From RPQJ01 sp963698735 (GTDB lineage Bacteria; Pseudomonadota; Gammaproteobacteria; Steroidobacterales; Steroidobacteraceae): a stretch of DNA of 64,000 bases. The position numbers and the translations under genes are program-made. The DNA is taken from contig CAVOSA010000029.1 in NCBI GenBank assembly GCA_963698735.1, positions 310,001-374,000 of the forward strand, given 5' to 3'. Shown piece after piece: positions 28,347 to 37,503 of this stretch. The notes beneath the pieces are model-generated. The model saw only the letters and a program-made list of their open reading frames with translations, had not been told where the DNA came from and did no database searches. The stretch's first letter is position 1. Each line of letters opens with the position of its first letter.

Positions 28347-28967
28347 TCAGAACCTGCTTTCCGGGATGATGAGGACATCCCCGGGCCGCATGGCAAGGTT
28401 GGCACTGATGTCGCCGTCGTTGATCAAGTCGCTGAGCCGGGCCGGGATCCGCAGTTGCTTGTCGCCCTCCTGCCGGACGACCACGGCACGATTGCCTGCC
28501 GCAAACTCTGCCAGGCCACCCACGGCAATCATCACGTCGAGCAGCGTCATGTTGGCGCGGTACGACAGGGACTGCGGCCTGCCCGCCTGCCCGACCACGC
28601 GGATCTGGTCGCCGTAAGAACCGACGAAGCTGGTGATCATCACGCTGACTTTTGGATTGCGCACGAACTCCGACAACGCGACCTCGAGGTCCTTGCCGAG
28701 TTGTGATGCAGTCTTGCCCTCGGCGGGCACGCCCTCGATCAGCGGCGTGGAGATCATGCCGTCAGGTCGTACCGGCACGGTTACGGTGAGTTCCGGCTGG
28801 TTCCAGACGAACACCTGCAGGGTGTCCCCCGGCCCGATGCGGTACTCGGATTGCTGCGCAGGCGGGGGCGGCAGCGGCGCCTCGGAGACCTTCGTCTGGC
28901 TCGCGCAGCCGGTCATCGCGGCCACGACTATCGCTGCCGCCAACGTGGCGATGATTTTTCTGTACAT
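28347..28967 (-). CDS. Polysaccharide export lipoprotein (Wza/OPX family), XrtA associated
   Basis: 206 residues. Lipoprotein signal with lipobox ending at Cys21 (AMTGC). A Poly_export domain starts at YRIGPGDTLQVFVWNQPEL, followed by a SLBB-like region (IRVVGQAGRPQSLSYRANMTLLDVMIAVGGL) ending AMRPGDVLIIPESRF. It is short, as in exosortase-associated export proteins, and likely forms the periplasmic/outer-membrane part of the EPS exporter with the chain-length protein. It is 33 bases downstream of prsT. Confidence 0.93.
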   Translation of the reverse strand: MYRKIIATLAAAIVVAAMTGCASQTKVSEAPLPPPPAQQSEYRIGPGDTLQVFVWNQPELTVTVPVRPDGMISTPLIEGVPAEGKTASQLGKDLEVALSEFVRNPKVSVMITSFVGSYGDQIRVVGQAGRPQSLSYRANMTLLDVMIAVGGLAEFAAGNRAVVVRQEGDKQLRIPARLSDLINDGDISANLAMRPGDVLIIPESRF

Positions 28968-29000
28968 TGCGACCCTCGATCCTCGTCCGGTAACGGTTTC

Positions 29001-31778
29001 TTACTGCAGTTGACCAAGCAGCTTCGTCGCTTCGGCGCGAGTCGCCGGTGGCAGCGCGCCGCCGATGGCTTTCTTCAGCACAGGCAGTGCTTCGGACTTG
29101 CGACCCGCACTGGCCAGGGCAACAGCCAGGTGATACTGAACCTCGGCATTGTCCGGCATTCCTCTGGCGGCTTCAGTCAGAATCTCAACGGCCTTGTCCA
29201 TCTTGCCAGCTTTCAGCAGGGCCCAACCATAGGTGTCCTGGATGGCTGGCACCTTTGGCAGCAGGTTGTAGGCCCTGGCAGCGGTCGGCAAGCCCCTGGC
29301 ATCGCCCTTTTCGACATAAACCATCGCCAGGTTGTTGAGGAGAACGGCGCTGTCTGGCGACTTCTGCAGGCCCTGCTCGTAGAGGCGAATGGCGCCGTCC
29401 AGGTCGCCTTTCGCGCGCCGGCTTTCACCGAGCATCCCGATGACTTCGGCATCACCAGGATTCTTGGTGACCCATTGCTCGAGGATCCGTTCAGGCTGTG
29501 GAGCCTGGGAGTATTGTGCGGCCGAGTAGCGCGCAATCACGATGTTCCGGTTCTGCGCGCGCGGGTCAGCCTTCTCGTAGAAGGCCAGCGCTTCCCGATA
29601 GCGCTTCTGCGACATGGCGAGGTCGCCTTCCATCTGGTAGGTCACCGGCGAATCCGGCGCCGCCTGACGCAACCGCTCCACGTAACCCACCGCCCTTTCC
29701 TGGTTTCCCGACTGCAGGCTCGTTGCAGCTGCCAGCGCCAGCGCAGGCACGGATTTCGGGTCTGACCTCAGCACCGTGTCGAGCGTATTCAGTGCGCCCT
29801 GCGTGTCCCGGTTCATGATCTTGGCGCGCGCAAGGTTGGTCGCGTATTCCAGCGACTTGGGATCCAGCCGCAGCGCCTGCTCAAAGCTGGCGATTCCCGC
29901 TGCGAGGTCCTTTGCGCCCATCATGATCACGCCGCGGGCATTCGCCATCGGCGCACTCTGCGGATTGGCGGCAGCTGCAGCATCCGCAACCGTCTTGGCT
30001 TTCTGCGCGTTGTTGGTGCTCAGGTAGAACTGCGCCAGCGCCACCTGGGCCTCGATCGAGTCCGGATGCTCGGTCGCCGCCTGCACCAGGTACTTCTCGA
30101 CGGCCTTTGCATCCTTGCGCGCACCGGCTGCCGCCGCCATGCCGAGCGTCGCCTGCAGGTTCTTCGGCTCCTTCCCCAGGATCTGCACGAGGTTGGACTC
30201 GGCTGCGGCGGGATTGCCCTCGGAGAAATCGAGCTTGGCCAGGTTCATCAGCGCCGCCGTGTCGCCGGGCGCCAGCTTGAGCGCCTCGCGGAACTGCTCG
30301 CGCGCAAGGTCCTTCTTGCCAGCCGCGGCATAGACGCTGCCCACGAGGTTCCGGGTCACCGGGTCCTTGCCCGAACGCGCCAGGATCGCCTTGGACTGCG
30401 CCATCAATTGCGCGTCGTCTCCCTTGCGCAGCAGCGTCGCCAGCAGCATCGAATCACGCATGCTTGCCGTCGCGCCCGTCTCCGGCATCGCCTGCAGTAC
30501 CTCCAACGCGCGGTCGGTTTCGCCGGCCAGCAGGTACCCGTTTGCAATGTTCAACTGCGCTTCAGGGCTCGCATCGGCGCCGGCCTTGGAGGCTTCGGCA
30601 AGGTAAACCAGCGCCTGGTCGCGATCTCCGCTCGCCAGGCTGAGACGGCCTGCCATGGCCAGCATGGTCGGGTCACCGGGGCTCTGCTGCAAGGCCGACT
30701 TCACTCCCGCAAGCGTCGTGTCCGGCAGACCTTGCCGCGCGCGAATCTCCGCGAGCATCTGCTGCGCTCGCGCATTCTGCGGATTGTTGCCGACGACTGC
30801 CTTGAGATGCTGCTCCGCCTGGTCGATGTTGCCCTGCTGCATGTTCACGATGGCCAGCAGCATGCGTGCGTCGGCATTGTCGGGCTGCGAACTGACCACC
30901 TCCTCCAACAGGCTGCGGGCCTCGTCCAGCTTGCCGCCCGCAGCAGCCACCTGGCCACGGAGCAGCATCGCCAGCGGATGCTTGGGCGCGATCTTGATCA
31001 ACCTGGCACTGGTTTCGTCAGCGGCTGCGACGTTGCCCTGCCTCATCTGCATTTCGGCAAGCCCCCCCAATGCCATCACGCGCTCGAGGCTCTCGGGGTT
31101 CTTTTCGGTTTTCTCGACGGCCGTCTTGAAGGCTGCTTCGGCTTCGGCGTACGCATTGGTGACGGCACTCAAGCCCGCCAACGCGAGCCAGTACCGCGGC
31201 TGCTCCTTGACTGCCGCCGGAGCCTTGGCCAGCACCGCCTTCGCCGGTTCGGCGCCATCCACGATCTGCACCGCACCGGCGTAACCAAGCGTTGCCTCGA
31301 GGCTGTTCGGGTTCGACGCGAGCGCCGCCTCGAACACGGGTCTGGCTTCCGCGGCACGGTTCAAGCCGAGCAATGCGTTACCCGTGCCGACCTGCAGATC
31401 AAGCTGCTGCGCGGGTGTACCCTTTTCCGGTTTGCACTCTGCCAATGCCTGCTCGAACCTGGCCCTGGCAATCAGCACGCGGCATGACGACACCCGCACC
31501 AGGTCCATCGGTGCCCCCAGTTCCTTCGCCTTCTGGATTTCAAGCTCGCCCGCCGTCACGTCGCCCGTCGCCAGCAGGGCCTGGGCGAGCAGCGCACGAG
31601 CCCTGGCATTGTCGGGTTCGGCCTGCACCAGGTTCTTGAGGTCGATCAATGCGGCACTGGCATCGCCCTTGGCGAGGGAATCCGACGCGCGCTGGTACAG
31701 TGCCTCGCCCTTCGGCGCGCATCCGGCCAGCGCCAGCAGCACGGCGAGCGACAGTACACGGACTGGGCACCTGGTCAT
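29001..31778 (-). CDS. prsT: PEP-CTERM system TPR-repeat lipoprotein PrsT
   Basis: 925 residues from ATG 31778. Lipobox ends at Cys20 (LALAGC). The rest is an almost continuous array of about 20 tetratricopeptide-like repeats (for example SDSLAKGDASAALIDLKNLVQAEPDNARARALLAQALL; EPDNA, NNPQNARAQQML, KDPVTRNLVGSVYAAAGKKDLA). Length, lipoprotein signal and position after prsK-prsR match TIGR02917-like PrsT. Presumably anchored in the envelope and acting as a scaffold in EPS or PEP-CTERM protein handling; the exact role is not established. The open frame upstream to 31982 is a shadow of prsR. The start is 13 bases after the prsR stop. Confidence 0.94.
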   Translation of the reverse strand: MTRCPVRVLSLAVLLALAGCAPKGEALYQRASDSLAKGDASAALIDLKNLVQAEPDNARARALLAQALLATGDVTAGELEIQKAKELGAPMDLVRVSSCRVLIARARFEQALAECKPEKGTPAQQLDLQVGTGNALLGLNRAAEARPVFEAALASNPNSLEATLGYAGAVQIVDGAEPAKAVLAKAPAAVKEQPRYWLALAGLSAVTNAYAEAEAAFKTAVEKTEKNPESLERVMALGGLAEMQMRQGNVAAADETSARLIKIAPKHPLAMLLRGQVAAAGGKLDEARSLLEEVVSSQPDNADARMLLAIVNMQQGNIDQAEQHLKAVVGNNPQNARAQQMLAEIRARQGLPDTTLAGVKSALQQSPGDPTMLAMAGRLSLASGDRDQALVYLAEASKAGADASPEAQLNIANGYLLAGETDRALEVLQAMPETGATASMRDSMLLATLLRKGDDAQLMAQSKAILARSGKDPVTRNLVGSVYAAAGKKDLAREQFREALKLAPGDTAALMNLAKLDFSEGNPAAAESNLVQILGKEPKNLQATLGMAAAAGARKDAKAVEKYLVQAATEHPDSIEAQVALAQFYLSTNNAQKAKTVADAAAAANPQSAPMANARGVIMMGAKDLAAGIASFEQALRLDPKSLEYATNLARAKIMNRDTQGALNTLDTVLRSDPKSVPALALAAATSLQSGNQERAVGYVERLRQAAPDSPVTYQMEGDLAMSQKRYREALAFYEKADPRAQNRNIVIARYSAAQYSQAPQPERILEQWVTKNPGDAEVIGMLGESRRAKGDLDGAIRLYEQGLQKSPDSAVLLNNLAMVYVEKGDARGLPTAARAYNLLPKVPAIQDTYGWALLKAGKMDKAVEILTEAARGMPDNAEVQYHLAVALASAGRKSEALPVLKKAIGGALPPATRAEATKLLGQLQ

Positions 31779-31791
31779 CGTTCTCACGTTC

Positions 31792-33171
31792 TCATCCTTC
31801 GGCGGTCCGTTCCGGGACCACGATTGCGTTCTTCTCGAGCAGGTCGTACAGGGTCGGGCGCGTAATGCCCAACAACTCAGCCGTGCGCGAGATGTTGTAG
31901 CTGGACAGTGCCAGGGCTTGCCGGATGGCTTCACTCTCGGCCCGCTGGCGTGCCACGCGCAGGTTGAGCCACGACATGTCACTGCCGCCGTCGGACGGCA
32001 GACCCAGGTCTTCGACCGAAACGTATTTGCCTTCCGTCATGATCACCGCACCGTTGATGCGGTTCTCCAGCTCGCGGATATTGCCGGGCCACGGATAGCC
32101 TTCAATGGCCTTGAGCGCTTCCGGGGCGAAACCTCGCACGTTGCGTTCATGCTCCCTGGCACGGCGATCGAGGATCGCCTGCGCGATGACGACGGCATCG
32201 CCGGGGCGCTCGCGCAGTGGCGGGATGCGCACCGTGACTTCGCTCGTGCGGTAGTACAGGTCCTCGCGGAAGGTGCCTGCCTTGATCATCGCCTGCAGGT
32301 CCTTGTTGGTCGCGAACACGATGCGCACGTCCACCGGGATGCGCTCTCGGCCACCGATGCGCTCGACCACGCGGTCCTGCAGGAAGCGCAGCAGCTTCGC
32401 CTGCAGCGATAATGGCATGTCGCCAATTTCGTCGAGGAACAGCGTGCCGCCGTTGGCGTGCTCGAACTTGCCTGGCGTCTGCTTGACGGCGCCAGTGAAG
32501 GCGCCCTTTTCGTAGCCGAACAGTTCGCTTTCGAGCAGCGTGTCCGGGATCGCGGCACAGTTGATCGCCACGAAGTTCTGCTTCGCCCGCGGGCTTTGCG
32601 TATGCAGTGCGCGGGCCAGGAGCTCCTTGCCCGTCCCGCTTTCGCCGAGCAGCAGCACGGTGGCCGACGTCGGCGCGACTTTTTCGACGATGCGGCAGGC
32701 TTTCTGCATCGTGTCGCTGATGGCGATGACGCCCGCAAGCGGCATGACACTCTGCCGCTGCGTCAGGGCGCGGTTCTGCTCCTCCAGGTCATGGATCTGG
32801 AACGCCCGCTGCACCAGCAGCTTGAGCACGTCGGTATCGACCGGCTTCTGGTAGAAATCGTAGGCCCCAAGGCCGATGGCCTTGATGGCGTTCTGCTTGT
32901 CGAGCTGCCCAGTGACCACGATGACCTTCGTGGCCGGGGCAATCTTCAGGGTCTCGAGCAGGGTCGCCATGCCCTCGGAGACACCCTCTGCGTCGGGGGG
33001 CAAACCCAGATCCTGCAGGACGACGGCCGGCTCGTGGCGACGCACTGCCGCAATCGCCGCAGCGCGGTCGCCGGCGGTGATCACCTCGTAACCGTCGAAG
33101 CACCACTTGAGCTGCTTCTGCAGCCCAGGGTCGTCCTCGACGATCAGCAGTGTCGGCTTGTCCTCAGCCAC
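31792..33171 (-). CDS. prsR: Sigma-54-dependent response regulator PrsR
   Basis: 459 residues from GTG 33171, which has AAGGAG five bases upstream, so this is preferred to ATG 33246. Receiver domain with acidic pocket Glu12-Asp13-Asp14, phospho-acceptor Asp54 (LQDLGLP) and a Lys in FYQKPVD. AAA+ domain with Walker A GESGTGKELLARAL, the sigma-54 contact loop GAFTGAVK, and LFLDEIGDMPLSLQAKLLRFLQD. C-terminal Fis-type helix-turn-helix (ISRTAELLGITRPTLYDLLEKN). It should activate sigma-54 promoters of the PEP-CTERM regulon once phosphorylated by PrsK (TIGR02915-like family). Confidence 0.95.
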   Translation of the reverse strand: MAEDKPTLLIVEDDPGLQKQLKWCFDGYEVITAGDRAAAIAAVRRHEPAVVLQDLGLPPDAEGVSEGMATLLETLKIAPATKVIVVTGQLDKQNAIKAIGLGAYDFYQKPVDTDVLKLLVQRAFQIHDLEEQNRALTQRQSVMPLAGVIAISDTMQKACRIVEKVAPTSATVLLLGESGTGKELLARALHTQSPRAKQNFVAINCAAIPDTLLESELFGYEKGAFTGAVKQTPGKFEHANGGTLFLDEIGDMPLSLQAKLLRFLQDRVVERIGGRERIPVDVRIVFATNKDLQAMIKAGTFREDLYYRTSEVTVRIPPLRERPGDAVVIAQAILDRRAREHERNVRGFAPEALKAIEGYPWPGNIRELENRINGAVIMTEGKYVSVEDLGLPSDGGSDMSWLNLRVARQRAESEAIRQALALSSYNISRTAELLGITRPTLYDLLEKNAIVVPERTAEG

Positions 33172-33261
33172 GGGTTCTCCTTGGGCCAGCGATCGGGCCG
33201 GCACAATGCGACCTGATCGCAGGTAATTCCGCATGATACAGCGCAAACCTGTGAATTTGGT

Positions 33262-35421
33262 TCACAGGGGCCCCGACTTCGTCGCCGCCGCCGGAGTTAT
33301 GTCCAACGGCAGATCCGCCGGCGGGCTCGTCAGGGGCAGGCGGAGGGTCATGACCGAACCCTTGCCGGGCTGGCTCCGGACCTCGACCCGGCCGCCAAGC
33401 GACTGCACGTATTCCCGGACCTGGTAGGCGCCGATGCCCATGCCCTTGCTGCCTTTGGTCGAGTCGAAGGGCTTGAACAGGCGCTCCTGGATGAACTCCC
33501 GGGTCATGCCGGACCCGGTATCAGTCACTGTCAGGACAGCCGCCGGCACCCGGAGCCTGGTGGTATCGACCACGTCGCCTTCAGCGGCCCCGCCCTCATA
33601 GCCAACGTCGACACGCACACTGCCACCGGCCGGCGTCGCTTCCTGGGCGTTGCGGATCACGTGCTCGACGACCATGGTCAGCCGCTCCGGATCGGCCTCG
33701 ACCCAGATGTCGTCCGCGATCGAACCGCACAGGGGCTGCGGATCCCGGCCCTGGCAACGGGAACTCGCCTGCCGGGCGATCTCACCCAGTTGCACGTGGC
33801 GCTTCAGGCTCTGGATTTCGCGGCGCTGCAGTTGCTCGATCAGGCGCTGCATGCGACCGGTCGAGTTCGCGATCGTGCTGATCGCGTCCTCCACGAACTC
33901 CGGGTTGTGCTTGTGCTTCTCCGCGTTCGAGACGATCAACGCGAGTTGCGCCGCGAGGTTCTTCAGGTCGTGCATCACGAACGCCGTAAGGCGGTGATAG
34001 GCCTCGAACTGCCGGGTCTCGGACAGGCGCTTGTCGGCCTCGAACTGCGCGAGGTGCACCGCGACGTGGCGGCCAACGGTCTTCAACAGGTCGCGGTCTT
34101 CGTAGTTGGGGTTGAACGGCGGCGGCGGACTGGACAGCAGCGCAAAGCCGATCAGGTCGTCGACGTGGGCCAGCGGTATCACCAGCCGGTAGCGACTCGA
34201 ATCCTGCAGGAATCCGGGCAGCGTGATGTTCTGGTAGGCATCGGGCGTGACGCGCATCTCCTCCAGGTCGACCACCCACTGAAAGCGCTCGAGGAACGAA
34301 ACGAGTTCGTCCGTGGGAGGCAACAGGGGATAGTGGCGCGACTCCGTGAAGTCCCCAGGCGGCCAGGATGCCGCGACCTTGTACTCGCCGGTGTCTTCCG
34401 TGCGCAGGAACAGCACGCCGCCGGGACTGCTGACGATCTGCGCCATCGCGCGCACGGCGTTGTCCCGCGTGTCCACGCCCTTTTCGGGCACGGACAGCGT
34501 CTGGATGAACCGCAGCCACTCGACGCGGTAGTCGTACTTGTTGCGATAGAAGTGCTTGTTGAGAAACACGCGCAGGCGGCGGCGCACGCTGCCGGACGCG
34601 ACCAGCATCAGCAGCATCACGCCCGCGCCGGCGAAAAACACGAGCTGCGCCGCGCGGCCCCAGGTGCCGCCATAGAACCTGATCAAGTACCCGCCAAACG
34701 CCATCAGCAGCAGGTAGCCGCCGATGACCATCAATGACGTGCTGTAAAAGACCACGTGGCGGGAGACAAAGACGTTGAGCGACCACTGCGGATTGCGCCG
34801 CGCGGCAATCGCGAGCAGCGGCACCATCAGCAGGACGACGAAACCGCGCGCATCCCAGGTCGCCGGGTCCACGTCCTTGGTCAGCTGTGCCTGCGAATAC
34901 AGGAACAGGTCGTAGGCGAACATCAGCCCGGCAGCGGCAATGAACAGCTTGAGCGCGAAGCGGCCACCTTCGCGCGCGTTGCGGTAGATCTGCTCGAGCA
35001 GCACGAGGCCGAGCAGGGACAGCACCAGGCCTGCGTGGCCGAGCAGTCCGGCGGGATCCGGCAGGCGCAGCCCAAGCTTTTCCAGGCTCGGCGCCGCCAG
35101 CAGGAAAACCGCACTCGTGATCCAGACCAGGTTCGCTGTCCGACCGAGGCCTTCCGCGACACCCGCGCTGCGCGTGAGTCCGGTCAGGACGATGAACCAG
35201 GAGCCGTAGCGCAGGAACTCCGCGAGCAGCACGACGGGCGCAGACAGGGTGACGTAACCGGAGCCGGCTGCGAGCAGGCCAGCCCAAAGCGTCGTGACCG
35301 CGCAGGCAATCACCAGCCGCACACCCTGCGCCCTGCCCTCCCAGCTGATGGCAAGCAGCAGCGTCAGGATCAGGAACCCGCCCGCCGCCAGGCCGTAGGA
35401 GAGCATCCCGAAGGAAATCAC
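33262..35421 (-). CDS. prsK: Membrane histidine kinase PrsK
   Basis: 719 residues from GTG 35421. The N-terminal ~300 residues hold roughly eight membrane helices, then a GAF-like region (LRFIQTLSVPEKGVDTRDNAV...). The phospho-acceptor H-box is FVMHDLKNLAAQLALIVSNAEK with His at about 484, followed by an HATPase domain (DTGSGMTREFIQERLFKPFDSTKGSKGMGIGAYQVREYV). Cognate sensor of PrsR (TIGR02916-like). The GTG overlaps the sugar transferase stop as GTGA; ATG 35406 is the alternative start. There is a 90-base gap to prsR, so a second promoter there is possible. Confidence 0.94.
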   Translation of the reverse strand: MISFGMLSYGLAAGGFLILTLLLAISWEGRAQGVRLVIACAVTTLWAGLLAAGSGYVTLSAPVVLLAEFLRYGSWFIVLTGLTRSAGVAEGLGRTANLVWITSAVFLLAAPSLEKLGLRLPDPAGLLGHAGLVLSLLGLVLLEQIYRNAREGGRFALKLFIAAAGLMFAYDLFLYSQAQLTKDVDPATWDARGFVVLLMVPLLAIAARRNPQWSLNVFVSRHVVFYSTSLMVIGGYLLLMAFGGYLIRFYGGTWGRAAQLVFFAGAGVMLLMLVASGSVRRRLRVFLNKHFYRNKYDYRVEWLRFIQTLSVPEKGVDTRDNAVRAMAQIVSSPGGVLFLRTEDTGEYKVAASWPPGDFTESRHYPLLPPTDELVSFLERFQWVVDLEEMRVTPDAYQNITLPGFLQDSSRYRLVIPLAHVDDLIGFALLSSPPPPFNPNYEDRDLLKTVGRHVAVHLAQFEADKRLSETRQFEAYHRLTAFVMHDLKNLAAQLALIVSNAEKHKHNPEFVEDAISTIANSTGRMQRLIEQLQRREIQSLKRHVQLGEIARQASSRCQGRDPQPLCGSIADDIWVEADPERLTMVVEHVIRNAQEATPAGGSVRVDVGYEGGAAEGDVVDTTRLRVPAAVLTVTDTGSGMTREFIQERLFKPFDSTKGSKGMGIGAYQVREYVQSLGGRVEVRSQPGKGSVMTLRLPLTSPPADLPLDITPAAATKSGPL

Positions 35422-36815
35422 CGGGCGCCCTTGCCCCAGAGCACCACTTCGACCGTCTGCACGAGGATCGCGAGATCGAAAAGCAGGCTCCGGTTCTTCA
35501 CGTAGTACAGGTCGTACTGCAGCTTCTCGATGGTGTCCTTCTCGGACGAGCCGTACGGGTAGCAGAGCTGCGCCCATCCCGTGATTCCGGGCTTCACGGT
35601 ATGGCGCTCACGGTAATACGGAATCCTCTGCTCGAGCTCGTCGACGAACTCGGGGCGCTCAGGCCGCGGCCCGACGAAACTCATCTCGCCGCGGAACACG
35701 TTCAGCAACTGCGGCAGCTCGTCGATGCGGGTCTTGCGCATCAAGCCGCCGATCTTCGTCACGCGCGGGTCGTCTTTGGTGGCGTACTGCGCGCCGAATT
35801 TCTCGGCGTCCACGCGCATGCTGCGGAACTTGAGCACGTCGAAGACTTCGCCACGGTGGCCGACGCGCTTCTGCCGGTAGAAGAGGGGCGCCTTCAGGCC
35901 CTCTTCCAGCTTGATGCCGAGCATCGCGAGCAGCATGAGCGGCAGCGCAAGCAGCAGCAGGGCCGTGCTGGCGACGAGGTCGAAGCCGCGTTCGAGCAGC
36001 TGCAGCGTGGGCGAGGCCCGGAAGCCCTCACCGAAGATGATCCAGCTGGGATTCAGCACGTCGAGGCGTACCTTGCCGGTCTCACGCTCGAGGAAGCTCG
36101 GCAGTTCCAGGATCTCGATGCCGGCAAGCCGGCACTCCAGCAACTCGTGCATCGGGAAGGCGCGGCGACGGTCGTCCATCGCGACGACGATCTCGTCGAT
36201 GTCGTTCTGCAACGCCCACTGGTACAGGTCATCGGGCCGCTCGACGAGACGATCAACCGGTGCGATGACCTGGTCGCCATCGGTGGGGATGTAGCCGATG
36301 ATCTTGAAGCCGCGCTGGTCGGAACGCCGCCGGAGTTCCAGCAGGCTGCGCGAGCGAGTGCCGGCACCGTAGACGACCACCCGGCGCTTGAAGAGGTCCT
36401 CGTCCACGATACGTTCGAACAGCATGCGGATTAGAAAACAGACCACGACGCTGATCGCCGCCGTGCCGAGCAGCACGCTGCGGTCAACACGAAGGTGCGG
36501 CACGAAGTAGTAGACCAGCGCGGAAATGGCCGCCGCGTTCGCGACCGCCGCCATGATCCGGACCAGGATTCCGGCAAGGCCGACGCGCTGACGCGTCGAG
36601 TACAGCCCCACGGCAACGAGCGACGCCAGGGCAATCACCGCGAACAGGGCTGCCGTCGGGAACAGGTTACCCGTGGCCGTGATGCTCTCGAAATTGTGGC
36701 CCTGGTACATGACCGCCGCCGACAGGTACGGCGCAAACAGCAGCAGCGAGCCCTCGATCATCGCCAGCAGGATGATCGGGACTTTCATGTACATGGTGAA
36801 CAGACGGATGGACAA
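35418..36815 (-). CDS. Priming sugar transferase, XrtA/PEP-CTERM system (EpsB-like, TIGR03013 type)
   Basis: 465 residues. N-terminal four-helix membrane region (about 12-125), a CoA-binding-like Rossmann segment (VVVYGAGTRSRSLLELRR), then a fifth helix and the C-terminal phosphoglycosyltransferase domain: PLFYRQKRVGHRGEVFDVLKFRSM, DELPQLLNVFRGEMSFVGPRPERPEFV, KPGITGWAQL. It transfers a hexose-1-phosphate to undecaprenyl phosphate to start EPS repeat-unit synthesis. First gene of the long minus-strand array. The 295 bases from 36816 to 37110 contain no gene and should hold its promoter. Confidence 0.94.
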   Translation of the reverse strand: MSIRLFTMYMKVPIILLAMIEGSLLLFAPYLSAAVMYQGHNFESITATGNLFPTAALFAVIALASLVAVGLYSTRQRVGLAGILVRIMAAVANAAAISALVYYFVPHLRVDRSVLLGTAAISVVVCFLIRMLFERIVDEDLFKRRVVVYGAGTRSRSLLELRRRSDQRGFKIIGYIPTDGDQVIAPVDRLVERPDDLYQWALQNDIDEIVVAMDDRRRAFPMHELLECRLAGIEILELPSFLERETGKVRLDVLNPSWIIFGEGFRASPTLQLLERGFDLVASTALLLLALPLMLLAMLGIKLEEGLKAPLFYRQKRVGHRGEVFDVLKFRSMRVDAEKFGAQYATKDDPRVTKIGGLMRKTRIDELPQLLNVFRGEMSFVGPRPERPEFVDELEQRIPYYRERHTVKPGITGWAQLCYPYGSSEKDTIEKLQYDLYYVKNRSLLFDLAILVQTVEVVLWGKGAR

Positions 36816-37040
36816 AACGCTCCCTCATCCCGCGCTTGGTGCACGACCGCGATTCCATTCGCGGAACCACAGCAGGTCCTCGCTCCAACGCCCGGATATT
36901 TTTACAGTTTTTTTAGACATTTAGCGAGTGGAACCTGGCCTTCGCGCCCGAGATCACTGGTTTGCACTGCAGTCTATCCACCGTCCCCGACCGCAGATGT
37001 GACCACCCTCGCACTTATGTAAAAGCGGGCGGTGTCGCAG

Positions 37041-37056
37041 CGCGCAGCCCGTGCCT
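37041..37056 (-). promoter_or_regulatory. Weak candidate sigma-54 promoter upstream of the EPS operon
   Basis: Read on the minus strand, this is AGGCACGGGCTGCGCG: the -24 part GGCACG matches the sigma-54 consensus exactly and GG-N10-GC spacing is kept, but the -12 part reads GCGC instead of TTGC. It would give a leader of about 210 bases to the ATG at 36815. GG-N10-GC occurs often by chance in GC-rich DNA, so this is weak. Confidence 0.25.
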
Positions 37057-37110
37057 GCCCAACCGGGTTTGACTTAGGCACGCCGGTCTTGGACAATTCG
37101 CGCCCCTCGT

Positions 37111-37186
37111 GGGGCCATAGCTCAGCTGGGAGAGCGCCTGCATGGCATGCAGGAGGTCATCGGTTCGATCCCGATTGGCTCCACCA
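37111..37186 (+). tRNA. tRNA-Ala (anticodon GGC)
   Basis: A 76-base cloverleaf including encoded CCA. Acceptor GGGGCCA pairs with TGGCTCC, the D-loop has AGCTCAGCTGGGAGAG, the anticodon loop ATGGCAT gives GGC, and the T-arm is CGGTTCGATCCCG. It is followed after four bases by tRNA-Glu, so the two are probably co-transcribed. Confidence 0.97.
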
Positions 37187-37190
37187 CGAC

Positions 37191-37266
37191 GTCCCCATCG
37201 TCTAGAGGCCTAGGACACGACCCTTTCACGGTCGCGACCGGGGTTCGAATCCCCGTGGGGACGCCA
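37191..37266 (+). tRNA. tRNA-Glu (anticodon TTC)
   Basis: A 76-base cloverleaf including encoded CCA. Acceptor GTCCCCA pairs with TGGGGAC, anticodon stem CGACC/GGTCG encloses CTTTCAC, giving TTC, and the T-arm contains GGTTCGAATCC. It lies near gltX, which charges it, though gltX is on the other strand. Confidence 0.97.
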
Positions 37267-37404
37267 TCTCCCTTCGCTCTCCAGGCCGCAGCGCCTCGTC
37301 GGCAGGCTTGCCTGTCGATGGACCTTACATTCGCCGCGTCCCACGGTCTCCCTGCGGCGAGTCGAGTCGCGTCAATTGGCTGAATCGCAGCTTCAGTTCC
37401 CTCG

Positions 37405-37421
37405 CGGTCCGGTTCTTGCAT
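37405..37421 (+). promoter_or_regulatory. Candidate sigma-54 promoter of the small PEP-CTERM gene
   Basis: Sequence CGGTCCGGTTCTTGCAT: GG at 37406-37407 and GC at 37418-37419 with exact N10 spacing, a perfect TTGCA -12 element, and C and G at two further consensus positions of the -24 element. Transcription would start near 37430, about 75 bases before the ATG at 37504. Genes for PEP-CTERM proteins are known to be under RpoN with PrsK/PrsR in some EPS producers, and prsK-prsR lie 2-6 kb away here, which makes this assignment plausible. Confidence 0.5.
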
Positions 37422-37503
37422 CGTCGCATAGGGCCTCGGGGCTGCAAGCCCGGCAACGCCAACACACAAGACCGAAGATCAATTCACGCAGGGAGAATCA
37501 ATC

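Noticed and set aside
30066..31487. A 473-codon open frame on the + strand
   Set aside because: Antisense shadow of the TPR repeats in prsT; its apparent repeats mirror the TPR codons.
33661..34737. Long + strand open frame opposite prsK
   Set aside because: Low-complexity composition with no family signature; prsK on the other strand has clear kinase motifs.
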